A stretch of DNA of 64,000 nucleotides from NCBI RefSeq assembly GCF_003391395.1, contig NZ_CP024190.1, positions 2,418,001 through 2,482,000 of the forward strand, in the 5' to 3' direction. Below are positions 24,189 through 32,778 of the stretch, in pieces (position 1 is the stretch's first letter; each line of letters begins with the position of its first letter). The notes beneath the pieces are model-generated. The model saw only the letters and a program-made list of their open reading frames with translations. It did not search any database and was not told where the DNA came from. The position numbers and the translations under genes are program-made. Source of the stretch: Mycobacterium marinum (GTDB taxonomy: Bacteria; Actinomycetota; Actinomycetes; Mycobacteriales; Mycobacteriaceae).

Positions 24189-25547
24189 ATGTCTGAACCC
24201 GTGTCCGACGGTCTGTTCGACCTGCCCGGCGCACCGCAACACAGCGATCATGGTCTGGAAGTGTCGACCGGCGCGCCGCTGGCGGTGCGGATGCGCCCGG
24301 AGTCGCTGGACGAAGTGGTGGGGCAGGGCCACTTGCTTGCCCCGGGTGCGCCGCTGCGCCGGCTGGTGGAGGGCTCCGGCGTCGCCTCGGTGATCCTCTA
24401 TGGCCCGCCAGGTAGCGGGAAGACGACGCTGGCGGCGTTGATCTCGCACGCCACCGGACGAAGGTTCGAGGCGCTGTCGGCGTTGTCGGCCGGAGTCAAG
24501 GATGTGCGGGCGGTGATAGAGACTGCCCGGCAGGTGCTCCGTCGCGGCGAGCAGACGGTGCTGTTCATCGACGAGGTGCACCGGTTCTCCAAGACCCAGC
24601 AGGACGCCCTGCTGTCCGCGGTCGAGAACCGGGTGGTGTTGCTGGTGGCCGCGACCACCGAGAACCCGTCCTTCTCGGTGGTCGCCCCGTTGCTGTCGCG
24701 ATCGCTGATTCTGCAGTTGCACCCGCTGGGCGCCGACGACATTCGCGCGGTCGTGCAGCGCGCGGCACAGGATCCACGCGGGCTTGGTGGGCGAGTCGCG
24801 ATCGCCCCCGATGCCGCCGACCTGCTGGTGCAATTGTCGGCCGGTGACGCGCGCCGCGCGCTGACCGCGCTGGAGGTGGCGGCCGAGGCGGCCCAGGCGG
24901 CCGGGTCCGGGGTAAGCGTCGAGATCATCGAGCAGTCGCTGGACAAGGCCGCGGTCCGCTATGACCGTGACGGTGACCAGCACTACGACGTGGTCAGCGC
25001 CTTCATCAAGTCGGTGCGGGGCTCCGATGTCGACGCCGCGCTGCATTACCTGGCTCGGATGCTGGTGGCCGGTGAAGACCCCAGGTTCGTCGCCCGCCGC
25101 CTGATGATCCTGGCCAGCGAGGACATCGGCCTGGCGGATCCGACGGCGCTTCCGACCGCGGCGGCCGCCGCGCAGACGGTTGCCCTGATCGGCATGCCCG
25201 AGGCGCAGCTAACGCTGGCGCACGCCACCATCCATCTGGCGACCGCGCCGAAGTCGAATGCGGTCACCACCGCGCTGGCCGCGGCGATGGCCGATATCAA
25301 GGCGGGCAAGGCCGGCCTGGTGCCGCCACACCTACGCGATGGGCACTACTCCGGGGCGGCCGCGCTGGGCCACGCACAGGGCTACAAGTACTCCCATGAC
25401 GACCCGGACGGCGTGGTGGCCCAACAGTATCCGCCCGACGAATTGGTGGGCACCAACTATTACCGGCCGACCGGCCGCGGCGGCGAACGCGAGATCGGCG
25501 GCCGCCTGGAGCGGCTGCGGGCCATCATCCGCCGAAAGCGTGGCTGA
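24189..25547 (+). CDS. rarA: Replication-associated recombination protein RarA (MgsA) AAA+ ATPase
   Basis: This 452-residue AAA+ ATPase has Walker A GPPGSGKTT, Walker B VLFIDEVHRFS, sensor-1-like AATTENPSF and sensor 2 SAGDARRAL. A C-terminal tetramerisation domain contains DYD-type DRDGDQHYDVVSAFIKSVRG and GYKYSHDDPDG. RarA acts at stalled replication forks and with single-strand binding protein. The start MSEPVSDGLF at 24189 gives the length I recall for Rv2559c. It is divergent from the membrane protein gene. A short GC hairpin follows the stop. Confidence 0.93.
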   Translation: MSEPVSDGLFDLPGAPQHSDHGLEVSTGAPLAVRMRPESLDEVVGQGHLLAPGAPLRRLVEGSGVASVILYGPPGSGKTTLAALISHATGRRFEALSALSAGVKDVRAVIETARQVLRRGEQTVLFIDEVHRFSKTQQDALLSAVENRVVLLVAATTENPSFSVVAPLLSRSLILQLHPLGADDIRAVVQRAAQDPRGLGGRVAIAPDAADLLVQLSAGDARRALTALEVAAEAAQAAGSGVSVEIIEQSLDKAAVRYDRDGDQHYDVVSAFIKSVRGSDVDAALHYLARMLVAGEDPRFVARRLMILASEDIGLADPTALPTAAAAAQTVALIGMPEAQLTLAHATIHLATAPKSNAVTTALAAAMADIKAGKAGLVPPHLRDGHYSGAAALGHAQGYKYSHDDPDGVVAQQYPPDELVGTNYYRPTGRGGEREIGGRLERLRAIIRRKRG

Positions 25548-25568
25548 CCGGTTGGCGAGCGTTGCCCT

Positions 25569-25582
25569 GCCGCAATAGCGGC
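25569..25582. terminator. Short hairpin between convergent genes
   Basis: GCCGC-AATA-GCGGC is a perfect 5-bp stem with a 4-base loop, 21 bases after the rarA stop and 11 bases before the end of the convergent gene. A role in termination is inferred from position. Confidence 0.4.
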
Positions 25583-25592
25583 CTCAGCCCAC

Positions 25593-26216
25593 TCAGACCA
25601 GCTCGGGCACCCGCAGGTGAGCGATCGCCAGCTCGAACTCGGCCACGTCCAGCACCTCGGCGCCCAATTCACGGACCCGCCTGCTGCGCAGTTCGGAAGC
25701 CTGATCGCGGTTTCGCGCCATCGCCTCCATGGTGTCGAAGGTGGCGCACGAGACCGCACGCCGGCAGGCCGGGTGATCGACCATCAGGCTGGCGCTGCAG
25801 AACCCGTCCAGGCCCTCCAGCTCGGGCAACACGTACATCCCGTAGAAGTCCAGGGATCGCTCGATCTGATCCGGCACCACCTTGAGCCAGGTGGCCCGCA
25901 CGCATGCACCCTGCCGGGAACGGTGGTCACGGTGCAGCATGGCGATGTCCCATTCCTCGACCCGCGCATTGCCGGAGAACATCATCGCGGCCCGGTCCCG
26001 GATGGGAGCCACCGCCGGTGCGCTCGAGCGCATGGCCTGCAAGGTCTCCCACGCGCTGGTCGCGATGCAGGTGCCGGACTGGCGGTCGACCAGCAGTGAC
26101 AACCCGACGTAACCGTCGATCGCCTGCAGAGCGGGCATGACGACATCGCGAACATGGGCAATTCCGATGTCGACCGACAAGGGTTGCGCCTGGATGGTGG
26201 TGGAGCGTGCGTACAC
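25593..26216 (-). CDS. Rv2557/Rv2558-like protein with two ABM-like repeats
   Basis: This 207-residue protein starts VYARSTTIQAQ with GTG at 26216, fixed by an AGGAGG site 8 bases upstream. It resembles Rv2557, a protein reported as starvation- and granuloma-associated in M. tuberculosis. The sequence repeats internally. Residues about 15-75 (GIAHVRDVVMPALQAIDGYV then GLSLLVDR) and about 115-180 (SLDFYGMYVLPELEGLDGFC then SASLMVDH) have the same pattern, suggesting two tandem dimeric alpha/beta-barrel (ABM-like) units. No catalytic residue is evident. H37Rv has two adjacent copies; here there is one. It is divergent from yjbQ. Confidence 0.82.
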   Translation of the reverse strand: MYARSTTIQAQPLSVDIGIAHVRDVVMPALQAIDGYVGLSLLVDRQSGTCIATSAWETLQAMRSSAPAVAPIRDRAAMMFSGNARVEEWDIAMLHRDHRSRQGACVRATWLKVVPDQIERSLDFYGMYVLPELEGLDGFCSASLMVDHPACRRAVSCATFDTMEAMARNRDQASELRSRRVRELGAEVLDVAEFELAIAHLRVPELV

Positions 26217-26224
26217 GATCGGCC

Positions 26225-26230
26225 CCTCCT
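26225..26230 (-). promoter_or_regulatory. Ribosome binding site fixing a GTG start
   Basis: The minus strand reads AGGAGG here, 8 bases upstream of GTG at 26216. It rules out longer readings of the Rv2557-like protein that begin near 26459 and overlap the divergent gene. Confidence 0.7.
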
Positions 26231-26313
26231 CTGTCGGGGCGGCGCCCCGGTGGCGCCACCGGTCCCACCAATTACCTTCCTCCTGCCGATTCGGCCTGGC
26301 AATGACCTGAGGG

Positions 26314-26332
26314 GATCTCGGGAGATCTCGGG
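26314..26332. repeat. 10-bp-spaced direct repeat in a divergent promoter
   Basis: GATCTCGGG occurs at 26314-26322 and again at 26324-26332. It lies one helical turn apart in the 212-bp region between the Rv2557-like gene and yjbQ. It could be an activator site; no regulator is identified. Confidence 0.35.
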
Positions 26333-26428
26333 GGGATCCGCCCACCAGCTCACGGGCGATCGTGGCGATGGTGCGGCGGGAGGGAACGGATTGGCAGGTC
26401 GCCGAGCGCCCACCGTAGGCTGGTCTGG

Positions 26429-26830
26429 ATGGATACCGATGTCCTCGACGTTGACACATCGCGTCGCCGCACCGTCGATCTCACCGACGCGGTGCGGGCC
26501 TTCTGCGCCAACCATGGTGATGGGCTGTGCAACGTTTTCGTCCCGCACGCGACGGCGGGTGTCGCCATCATCGAGACGGGCGCCGGTTCCGACCACGACC
26601 TGGTCGACACCCTGCAGACATTGCTGCCGCGCGACGACCGCTACCGCCACGCGCATGGGTCGCGCGGGCACGGTGCCGATCACGTGTTGCCGGCCCTGGT
26701 GTCGCCGTCGGTGACGGTGCCGGTGTCGTCGGGCGAGCCGCTGTTGGGTATCTGGCAAAGCGTCGTTCTGGTCGACCTGAATCAGGACAACCCGCGGCGG
26801 TCGGTCCGGCTGAGCTTCCTGGAAGGCTAG
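26429..26830 (+). CDS. YjbQ family secondary thiamine-phosphate synthase-like protein
   Basis: This 133-residue protein has the UPF0047/YjbQ core: VDLTDAVRAFCANHGDGLCN, the conserved VFVPHATAGVAIIET, then HGADHVLPALVSPSVTVPV and GIWQSVVLVDLN. Conserved His and Glu residues line the trimer active site. E. coli YjbQ has weak thiamine-phosphate synthase activity, but the physiological role is uncertain. It matches Rv2556c. It lies about 120 bp upstream of alaS on the same strand. Confidence 0.88.
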   Translation: MDTDVLDVDTSRRRTVDLTDAVRAFCANHGDGLCNVFVPHATAGVAIIETGAGSDHDLVDTLQTLLPRDDRYRHAHGSRGHGADHVLPALVSPSVTVPVSSGEPLLGIWQSVVLVDLNQDNPRRSVRLSFLEG

Positions 26831-26948
26831 GTGGAAGGCTGAGCGGACCCGGAATGCGTCTTTGGACAGCCTTCTAATAGTCCGGCGAATAGGCTGGCAA
26901 TCGATCTCTGCTAGAGAAAAACCAAGGAAACTTAAGGAAACAACGACG

Positions 26949-29654
26949 GTGCAAACACACGAGATCAGGAAGCGGTTCCTTGATCATTTCGTGAAGGCGG
27001 GTCACACCGAGGTGCCCAGCGCTTCGGTGATACTCGATGACCCCAACCTGTTGTTCGTCAACGCGGGCATGGTGCAGTTCGTGCCGTTCTTCCTCGGACA
27101 GCGCACCCCGCCGTATGCGACGGCCACCAGCATCCAGAAGTGCATACGTACCCCCGATATCGACGAGGTGGGCATCACCACCCGGCACAACACGTTCTTT
27201 CAGATGGCCGGCAATTTCTCGTTCGGTGACTACTTCAAACGCGGGGCGATCGAACTTGCCTGGGCGCTGCTGACCAACAGCGTCGCCGACGGGGGTTACG
27301 GGCTGGACCCGGAGAAGCTCTGGGCCACCGTCTACCTCGACGACGACGAGGCCGCTGGCTTGTGGCGTGAAGTGGCCGGTCTGCCGGCCGATCGGATCCA
27401 GCGCCGCGGCATGGCCGACAACTACTGGTCGATGGGCATTCCCGGTCCCTGCGGGCCGTCGTCGGAGATCTACTACGACCGGGGCCCGGACTACGGGCCC
27501 GAGGGCGGCCCCGTCGTCAACGAGGACCGCTACCTCGAGATCTGGAACCTCGTGTTCATGCAGAACGAGCGGGGCGAGGGAACCACCAAAGAGGACTACG
27601 AGATCCTCGGCCCGTTGCCTCGTAAGAACATCGACACCGGGATGGGTGTGGAGCGCGTCGCGCTGATCCTGCAGGGGGTGCCCAACGTCTACGAGACCGA
27701 TCTGCTGCGCCCGATCATCGACTTGGTTGCCGCCCGCGCGCCCCGCGGTTATGACCAGGGCAATCACGCTGACGATGTGCGCTACCGGATCATCGCCGAC
27801 CACAGTCGCACCGCCGCGATCCTGATCGCCGACGGGGTGAGCCCCGGCAACGACGGCCGCGGCTACGTGTTGCGCAGACTGCTGCGCCGCGTCATCCGGT
27901 CGGCCAAGCTGCTCAACATCGACACCGCGATCGTCGGAGATCTGATGGCCACCGTGCGCGATGCGATGGGGCCCTCCTATCCCGAATTGGCCAGCGACTT
28001 CGACCGGATCAACCGCATCGCCGTTGCCGAAGAGACCGCGTTCAACCGCACGCTGGCGTCGGGCTCGCGGCTGTTCGACGAGGTGGCCGGCGCCACCAGG
28101 TCCTCCGGTGTCAGCGTGGTGTCCGGTTCGGACGCGTTCACCCTGCATGACACCTATGGATTCCCGATCGAGCTGACCCTGGAGATGGCCTCCGAAGCCG
28201 GCCTGACGGTGGACGAGGGCGGCTTCCGCGAACTGATGGCGCAGCAGCGCCGGCGGGCCAAGGCCGACGCGGCCGCGCGCAAACATGCCCACGCCGACCT
28301 GACGGCCTACCGTGAACTGGTCGATGCCGGACCTACCGAGTTCACCGGGTTCGATGAGCTCACCTCCGAAGCGCGGATCCTGGGCATCTTCGTCGACGGC
28401 AAGCGGGTTCCGGTGGTGGCCCACGGCCAGGCCGTCGACGCCGATCGGGTGGAGCTGGTGCTGGACCGCACCCCGCTGTACGCCGAGTCGGGCGGCCAGA
28501 TCGCCGACGTCGGAACCATCAGCGGAACGGGGTCGGGCAGCAGCGCCCGCGCGGCGGTGACCGATGTCCAGAAGATCGCCAAGACCCTCTGGCTACACCG
28601 GGTCAACGTCGAATCCGGGGAATTCGTCGAGGGCGACGGTGTCGTCGCGGCCGCGGACGCGGGCTGGCGCAAGGGCGCTACCCAGGGCCATTCGGGCACC
28701 CACATGGTGCATGCCGCCCTACGGCAGGTGCTGGGGCCCAACGCGGTACAGGCCGGGTCCCTGAACCGTCCCGGTTACCTGCGATTCGACTTCAACTGGC
28801 AGGGTCCGCTCACCGAAGAGCAGCGGGGCCAAATCGAAGAAGTCACCAATCAAGCGGTGCAAGCCGATTTCGCCGTGCACACCTTCACCGAGCAGCTGGA
28901 GAAGGCCAAGGCCATGGGCGCGATGGCGCTCTTCGGCGAAAGCTATCCGGACGAAGTCCGGGTGGTCGAGATCGGCGGGCCGTTCTCGATCGAGCTCTGC
29001 GGCGGTACCCACGTAGCCACCTCGGCGCAGATCGGTCCGGTGACGATCCTGGGCGAGTCCTCGATTGGCTCGGGGGTGCGGCGGGTGGAGGCCTACGTCG
29101 GCCTGGACTCCTTCCGCCACCTGGCCAAGGAGCGCGCCCTGATGGCCGGGCTCGCCTCGTCACTGAAGGTGCCGTCCGAAGAGGTCCCGGCCCGAGTGGC
29201 CAGCCTGGTCGAGCGGCTCAAGGCCGCCGAGAAGGAACTCGAGCGTGCTCGGCTCGCCAGTGTGCGGGCGGCCGCGGTCAACGCCGCCGCCGGCGCTGAG
29301 CGCATCGGCAACGTCCGGCTGGTGGCGCAGCGCATGTCCAGCGAGATGACGCCGGCGGACCTGCGCACCCTGGTCGGCGACATCCGCGGCAAGCTGGGCA
29401 GCGACCCCGCGGTGGTGGCGCTGATCGCCGCCCCGGCTGGGGGAGAGGCCTCCACCGTGCCCTATGCGGTCGCGGCCAACCAGGCCGCCCAGGGACTCGG
29501 CCTCGGCGCCAATGAACTGATCAAACACCTGGCAACGGCAGTCGACGGCCGCGGTGGCGGCAAAGCGGACCTGGCCCAGGGGTCGGGAAAGAAACCGGCT
29601 GGCATCGACGCCGCGCTCGAAGCATTACGTGCAGAGATAGCGCGGGTCGGTTGA
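26949..29654 (+). CDS. alaS: Alanine--tRNA ligase
   Basis: This 901-residue class II synthetase charges tRNA-Ala and edits mischarged Ser/Gly. The catalytic domain shows TRHNTFFQMAGNFSFGDYFK and the GPCGPSSEIYYD motif. The editing domain carries HSGTHMVH and CGGTHV zinc motifs, and a C-Ala domain with a coiled coil (LVERLKAAEKELERARLA) follows. The start is GTG at 26949 (VQTHEIRKRF); the 29 upstream codons are not conserved. It probably leads the long operon continuing through ruvX, mltG and aroE, as in Rv2555c onwards. Confidence 0.95.
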   Translation: MQTHEIRKRFLDHFVKAGHTEVPSASVILDDPNLLFVNAGMVQFVPFFLGQRTPPYATATSIQKCIRTPDIDEVGITTRHNTFFQMAGNFSFGDYFKRGAIELAWALLTNSVADGGYGLDPEKLWATVYLDDDEAAGLWREVAGLPADRIQRRGMADNYWSMGIPGPCGPSSEIYYDRGPDYGPEGGPVVNEDRYLEIWNLVFMQNERGEGTTKEDYEILGPLPRKNIDTGMGVERVALILQGVPNVYETDLLRPIIDLVAARAPRGYDQGNHADDVRYRIIADHSRTAAILIADGVSPGNDGRGYVLRRLLRRVIRSAKLLNIDTAIVGDLMATVRDAMGPSYPELASDFDRINRIAVAEETAFNRTLASGSRLFDEVAGATRSSGVSVVSGSDAFTLHDTYGFPIELTLEMASEAGLTVDEGGFRELMAQQRRRAKADAAARKHAHADLTAYRELVDAGPTEFTGFDELTSEARILGIFVDGKRVPVVAHGQAVDADRVELVLDRTPLYAESGGQIADVGTISGTGSGSSARAAVTDVQKIAKTLWLHRVNVESGEFVEGDGVVAAADAGWRKGATQGHSGTHMVHAALRQVLGPNAVQAGSLNRPGYLRFDFNWQGPLTEEQRGQIEEVTNQAVQADFAVHTFTEQLEKAKAMGAMALFGESYPDEVRVVEIGGPFSIELCGGTHVATSAQIGPVTILGESSIGSGVRRVEAYVGLDSFRHLAKERALMAGLASSLKVPSEEVPARVASLVERLKAAEKELERARLASVRAAAVNAAAGAERIGNVRLVAQRMSSEMTPADLRTLVGDIRGKLGSDPAVVALIAAPAGGEASTVPYAVAANQAAQGLGLGANELIKHLATAVDGRGGGKADLAQGSGKKPAGIDAALEALRAEIARVG

Positions 29655-30167
29655 GTGGTCGCCGCATCGCACCGCTCGCCCGACCGGCCCGGTGATCCAG
29701 AGGGCCTCGAACCCGGGACGGGCCGAGGCCGACGCTTGGGTATCGATGTGGGAACGGTGCGCATCGGGGTGGCGTCCAGCGATCCGGATGGCATCCTGGC
29801 GACTCCGCTGGAAACGGTGCGGCGCGAGCGCTCCGGCAAGCACCTGCGTCGGCTGGCCACGCTGGTCGGTGAAACGGAGGCGGTCGAGGTCATCGTCGGC
29901 CTGCCGCGGACCCTGGCCGACCGCATCGGCTCCTCGGCGCAGGACGCGATCGACCTGGCTGACGAGCTGGCGGCGCGGGTGGCTCCGATACCGGTGCGGC
30001 TTGCCGACGAACGGCTGACCACCGTCAGTGCGCAGCGATCGCTGCGCGAGGCGGGTGTCCGGGCCAAAAATCAGCGTGCGGTGATCGACCAGGCCGCGGC
30101 GGTAGCGATCCTGCAGGCCTGGCTGGACCAGCGGCGCACCCTGGCCGGGGGCCGCGCCGATGGCTGA
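29655..30167 (+). CDS. ruvX: Holliday junction resolvase-like RuvX (YqgF)
   Basis: This 170-residue RNase H-fold protein has the first catalytic Asp in [13 protein letters not shown], the VIVGLPRTL strand, and [18 protein letters not shown] with the later acidic residues. YqgF/RuvX proteins take part in 16S rRNA 5'-end maturation and have Holliday-junction nuclease relatives. GTG at 29655 follows the alaS stop with no gap and its end overlaps mltG by 8 bp, so translation is coupled. The first 30 residues are low complexity. Confidence 0.9.
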
Positions 30168-31416
30168 GGATGTGTATCGGTCGCGGGCTGAGCCGGTCGC
30201 GGTGGGGCCCAACCGGCACCGGATGAGCCGGGTTGACCGGCTCAAGCGCAATCGCGAACAACACAACCGACGCCGGCGGCGGCGCGTCCTCGGGGCATTC
30301 GTCTTCGGACTGCTGGTCGTGTTCGTGGTGGTGGTCGTCGTCTTCGGCACCAAGCTATGGAATGTCATGCTCGGCACCGGCGGTGACTACGCCGGTCCGG
30401 GCAAGCGCGACGTCGTCATCCACATCAGCCCGGGCGACTCCACCACCGCGGTCGGCGAAACGTTGTACAACAACCACGTGGTCGCCACGGTGCGGGCATT
30501 CGTGGACGCGGCCCACGGCAACGCCGTGATCGCGGCGATCCAGCCGGGCTTCTACCTGGTGCGCACCGAGATCCCGGCGGCCGATGCGGTCGCCCGGCTC
30601 GCGGACCCCAAGAACCGCGTCGGCAAGCTGGTCATCCCGGAGGGCCGTCAGCTCGACGACACCACCGACATGAAGACCAATGTGGTGACGCCCGGCATTC
30701 TGACCTTGATTTCGCGTGCCACGTGCGTGGACCTGGACGGCAAGAAGCACTGCATCTCGATGGCCGACTTGCGTACGGCGGCGACCAAGAGCACGCCCGC
30801 CGCGTTGGCGGTGCCGTCGTGGGCCGTCGAACCGGTGCTCGAACTCGGCGCTGATCATCGCCGGATCGAGGGCCTGATCGCCCCGGGGACCTTCAACATC
30901 GATCCCGCGGGATCGGCGGACAAGATCCTGGCCTCGCTGATCAGCGCCGGTGCCGTGGAGTACTTGAAATCCGGTTTGGTGGACAACGCCAAGTCGCTGG
31001 GCCTGTCGCCCTACGACATTCTGGTGGTGGCGTCGTTGGTGCAGCAGGAGTCCAACGCCCAAGATTTCCCGAAAGTCGCGCGGGTCATCTACAACCGCCT
31101 CAACGAGCACCGCGCCCTCGAGTTCGACTCCACGGTGAACTACTCGCTGGATCGTCGCGAGGTGGCCACCAGCGACGCCGACCGCGCGATGCGGACTCCG
31201 TGGAACACCTACATGTCCGAAGGGTTGCCGGCCACCGCGATCTGCTCGCCCGGGGTCGAAGCGCTGCACGCGGCCGAACATCCGCAACCCGGGGACTGGT
31301 TGTACTTCGTCACCATCGATAGCCAAGGCACGACGCTGTTCACCAGGGACTACCAGCAACACCTGGCGAATATCGAGCTGGCCAAACGTAACGGTGTCCT
31401 CGATAGCGCGCGATGA
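30160..31416 (+). CDS. mltG: Endolytic murein transglycosylase MltG (YceG)
   Basis: This 418-residue membrane-anchored protein has a basic N-terminus, one transmembrane helix at about 44-66 ([20 protein letters not shown]) and an extracytoplasmic YceG domain. The catalytic glutamate lies in ASLVQQESN. Other signatures are [17 protein letters not shown] and [13 protein letters not shown]. MltG cleaves newly made glycan strands and sets their length. It overlaps ruvX by 8 bp and aroE by 4 bp. The counterpart is Rv2553c. Confidence 0.92.
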
Positions 31417-32246
31417 GCAGCGGCCAGGAGCACAATCAACCACCGCGCGGTAGGAAAGCGGCCGTCCTCGGTTCGCCGATCGCTCATTCGCGGTCCCCGC
31501 AGCTGCATCTGGCCGCCTACCGGGCGCTGGGCCTGACCGACTGGACATACCAGCGGATCGAGTGCGACGCCGCGCAATTGCCCGCGGTGGTGGGTGGTTT
31601 CGGGCCGGAGTGGGTCGGCGTATCGGTGACCATGCCGGGCAAGTTCGCCGCGTTGCAGTTTGCCGACGAGCACACCGCCCGCGCCGAGCTGGTTGGATCG
31701 GCCAACACCCTGGTCCGCACCCCACGCGGGTGGCGGGCAGACAACACCGACATCGACGGTGTCGCGGGGGCGCTGGGGCAGGCATCCGGACCGGCCATTG
31801 TCTGCGGTTCGGGCGGCACCGCACCGGCAGCCGTGGTGGGGCTGGCCGAACTCGGCGTCACAGAGATCACGATCGCGGCGCGCAACGCGGACAAAGCCGC
31901 CCGATTGGTCGACCTGGGCGCCCGGCTCGGGGTGGCCAGCCGGTTCTGCGGACTGGATGACCCCGAGCTGGGCGAGCGGGCCGCATCCGCGGCGGCGCTG
32001 GTCAGCACCATTCCGGCCGAGGTGGCGTCACGTTACGCGGCCACCTTCGCCACGGTCCCGGTGGTGCTGGATGCGATCTACAACCCGTGGCCGACACCGC
32101 TGGCAGCCGCCGTGGCCGCCGCGGGTGGCCGGGTGATCAGTGGCCTGCACATGCTTTTGCATCAGGCATTCGCCCAGGTGGAGCAATTCACCGGGTTACC
32201 CGCCCCCCGTGCGGCGATGACTTGCGCATTGGAGGCGCTGGATTAG
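31413..32246 (+). CDS. aroE: Shikimate dehydrogenase
   Basis: This 277-residue enzyme catalyses NADPH-dependent reduction of 3-dehydroshikimate to shikimate. It shows the substrate-binding LGSPIAHSRSPQLHLAAYRA, VGVSVTMPGKFAAL with the catalytic Lys, GSANTLVR, NTDIDGVAGAL and the nucleotide-binding VCGSGGTAPAAVVGL. Its ATG overlaps the mltG stop (ATGA). It is the first of the shikimate genes here; aroC, aroK, aroB and aroQ follow after a prepilin-peptidase-like gene. Confidence 0.93.
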   Translation: MSSGQEHNQPPRGRKAAVLGSPIAHSRSPQLHLAAYRALGLTDWTYQRIECDAAQLPAVVGGFGPEWVGVSVTMPGKFAALQFADEHTARAELVGSANTLVRTPRGWRADNTDIDGVAGALGQASGPAIVCGSGGTAPAAVVGLAELGVTEITIAARNADKAARLVDLGARLGVASRFCGLDDPELGERAASAAALVSTIPAEVASRYAATFATVPVVLDAIYNPWPTPLAAAVAAAGGRVISGLHMLLHQAFAQVEQFTGLPAPRAAMTCALEALD

Positions 32247-32257
32247 CCTGCCTGGGA

Positions 32258-32701
32258 ATGTGGCTGGTGATCCGAAGCCCGGTAGTGGCCGTCGTGGTGG
32301 CCTGGCTGCTGGTGTTGAGCTACACCGACATTCGACATCGGCGGCTGCCCAACCTTTTCACGCTGCCCGGCGCGGGCGCGATGCTGCTCGGTGCCCTGGT
32401 GGCCGGGCGGGGGACGGCGGCACTGGCCGGGTCGGCCGCGCTGACAAGTGTCTACCTGCTGGTGCATCTGCTGGCTCCAGCCGCGCTGGGTGCCGGCGAC
32501 GTGAAACTGGCGATCGGTCTGGGTGCTCTGGCCGGCTCGCTCGGGGTCGAGGTGTGGTTCCTGGCGGCGTTGGCGGCCCCGCTGATGACTGCGCTGTGGG
32601 CGGTCGGCGCACGGCTGCGCACCGGTGCCCTGGCCGTGCCGCACGGTCCGTCGATGTGCCTGGCGACCGCCGTGGCCGCCGGGCTGGCGCTGCTCGGGTA
32701 A
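32258..32701 (+). CDS. A24 prepilin peptidase-like membrane protein (Rv2551c-like)
   Basis: This 147-residue, almost entirely hydrophobic protein has about five helices and the two aspartates expected of a GXGD-type A24 aspartic peptidase: Asp24 in SYTDIRHRRLPN and Asp81 in GAGDVK. The N-terminal methyltransferase domain of classical PilD is absent, so only the peptidase half is present. No pilin-like gene is nearby, so its substrate is unclear; Tad-type prepilins elsewhere are possible. ATG at 32258 comes 11 bp after aroE. Confidence 0.85.
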   Translation: MWLVIRSPVVAVVVAWLLVLSYTDIRHRRLPNLFTLPGAGAMLLGALVAGRGTAALAGSAALTSVYLLVHLLAPAALGAGDVKLAIGLGALAGSLGVEVWFLAALAAPLMTALWAVGARLRTGALAVPHGPSMCLATAVAAGLALLG

Positions 32702-32778
32702 GTTGGGCCCGGCCGGTTCGGGCGGCCGGCAGCCGAGCCATGGCCGGGCGTGCACCGCCATCGTGGGAAGATGTTCAG

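Noticed and set aside
26874..28424. Long minus-strand open frame (over 500 codons) opposite alaS
   Set aside because: It is antisense to conserved alaS coding sequence, has no recognisable domain and has a His/Gly/Val-rich shadow composition.
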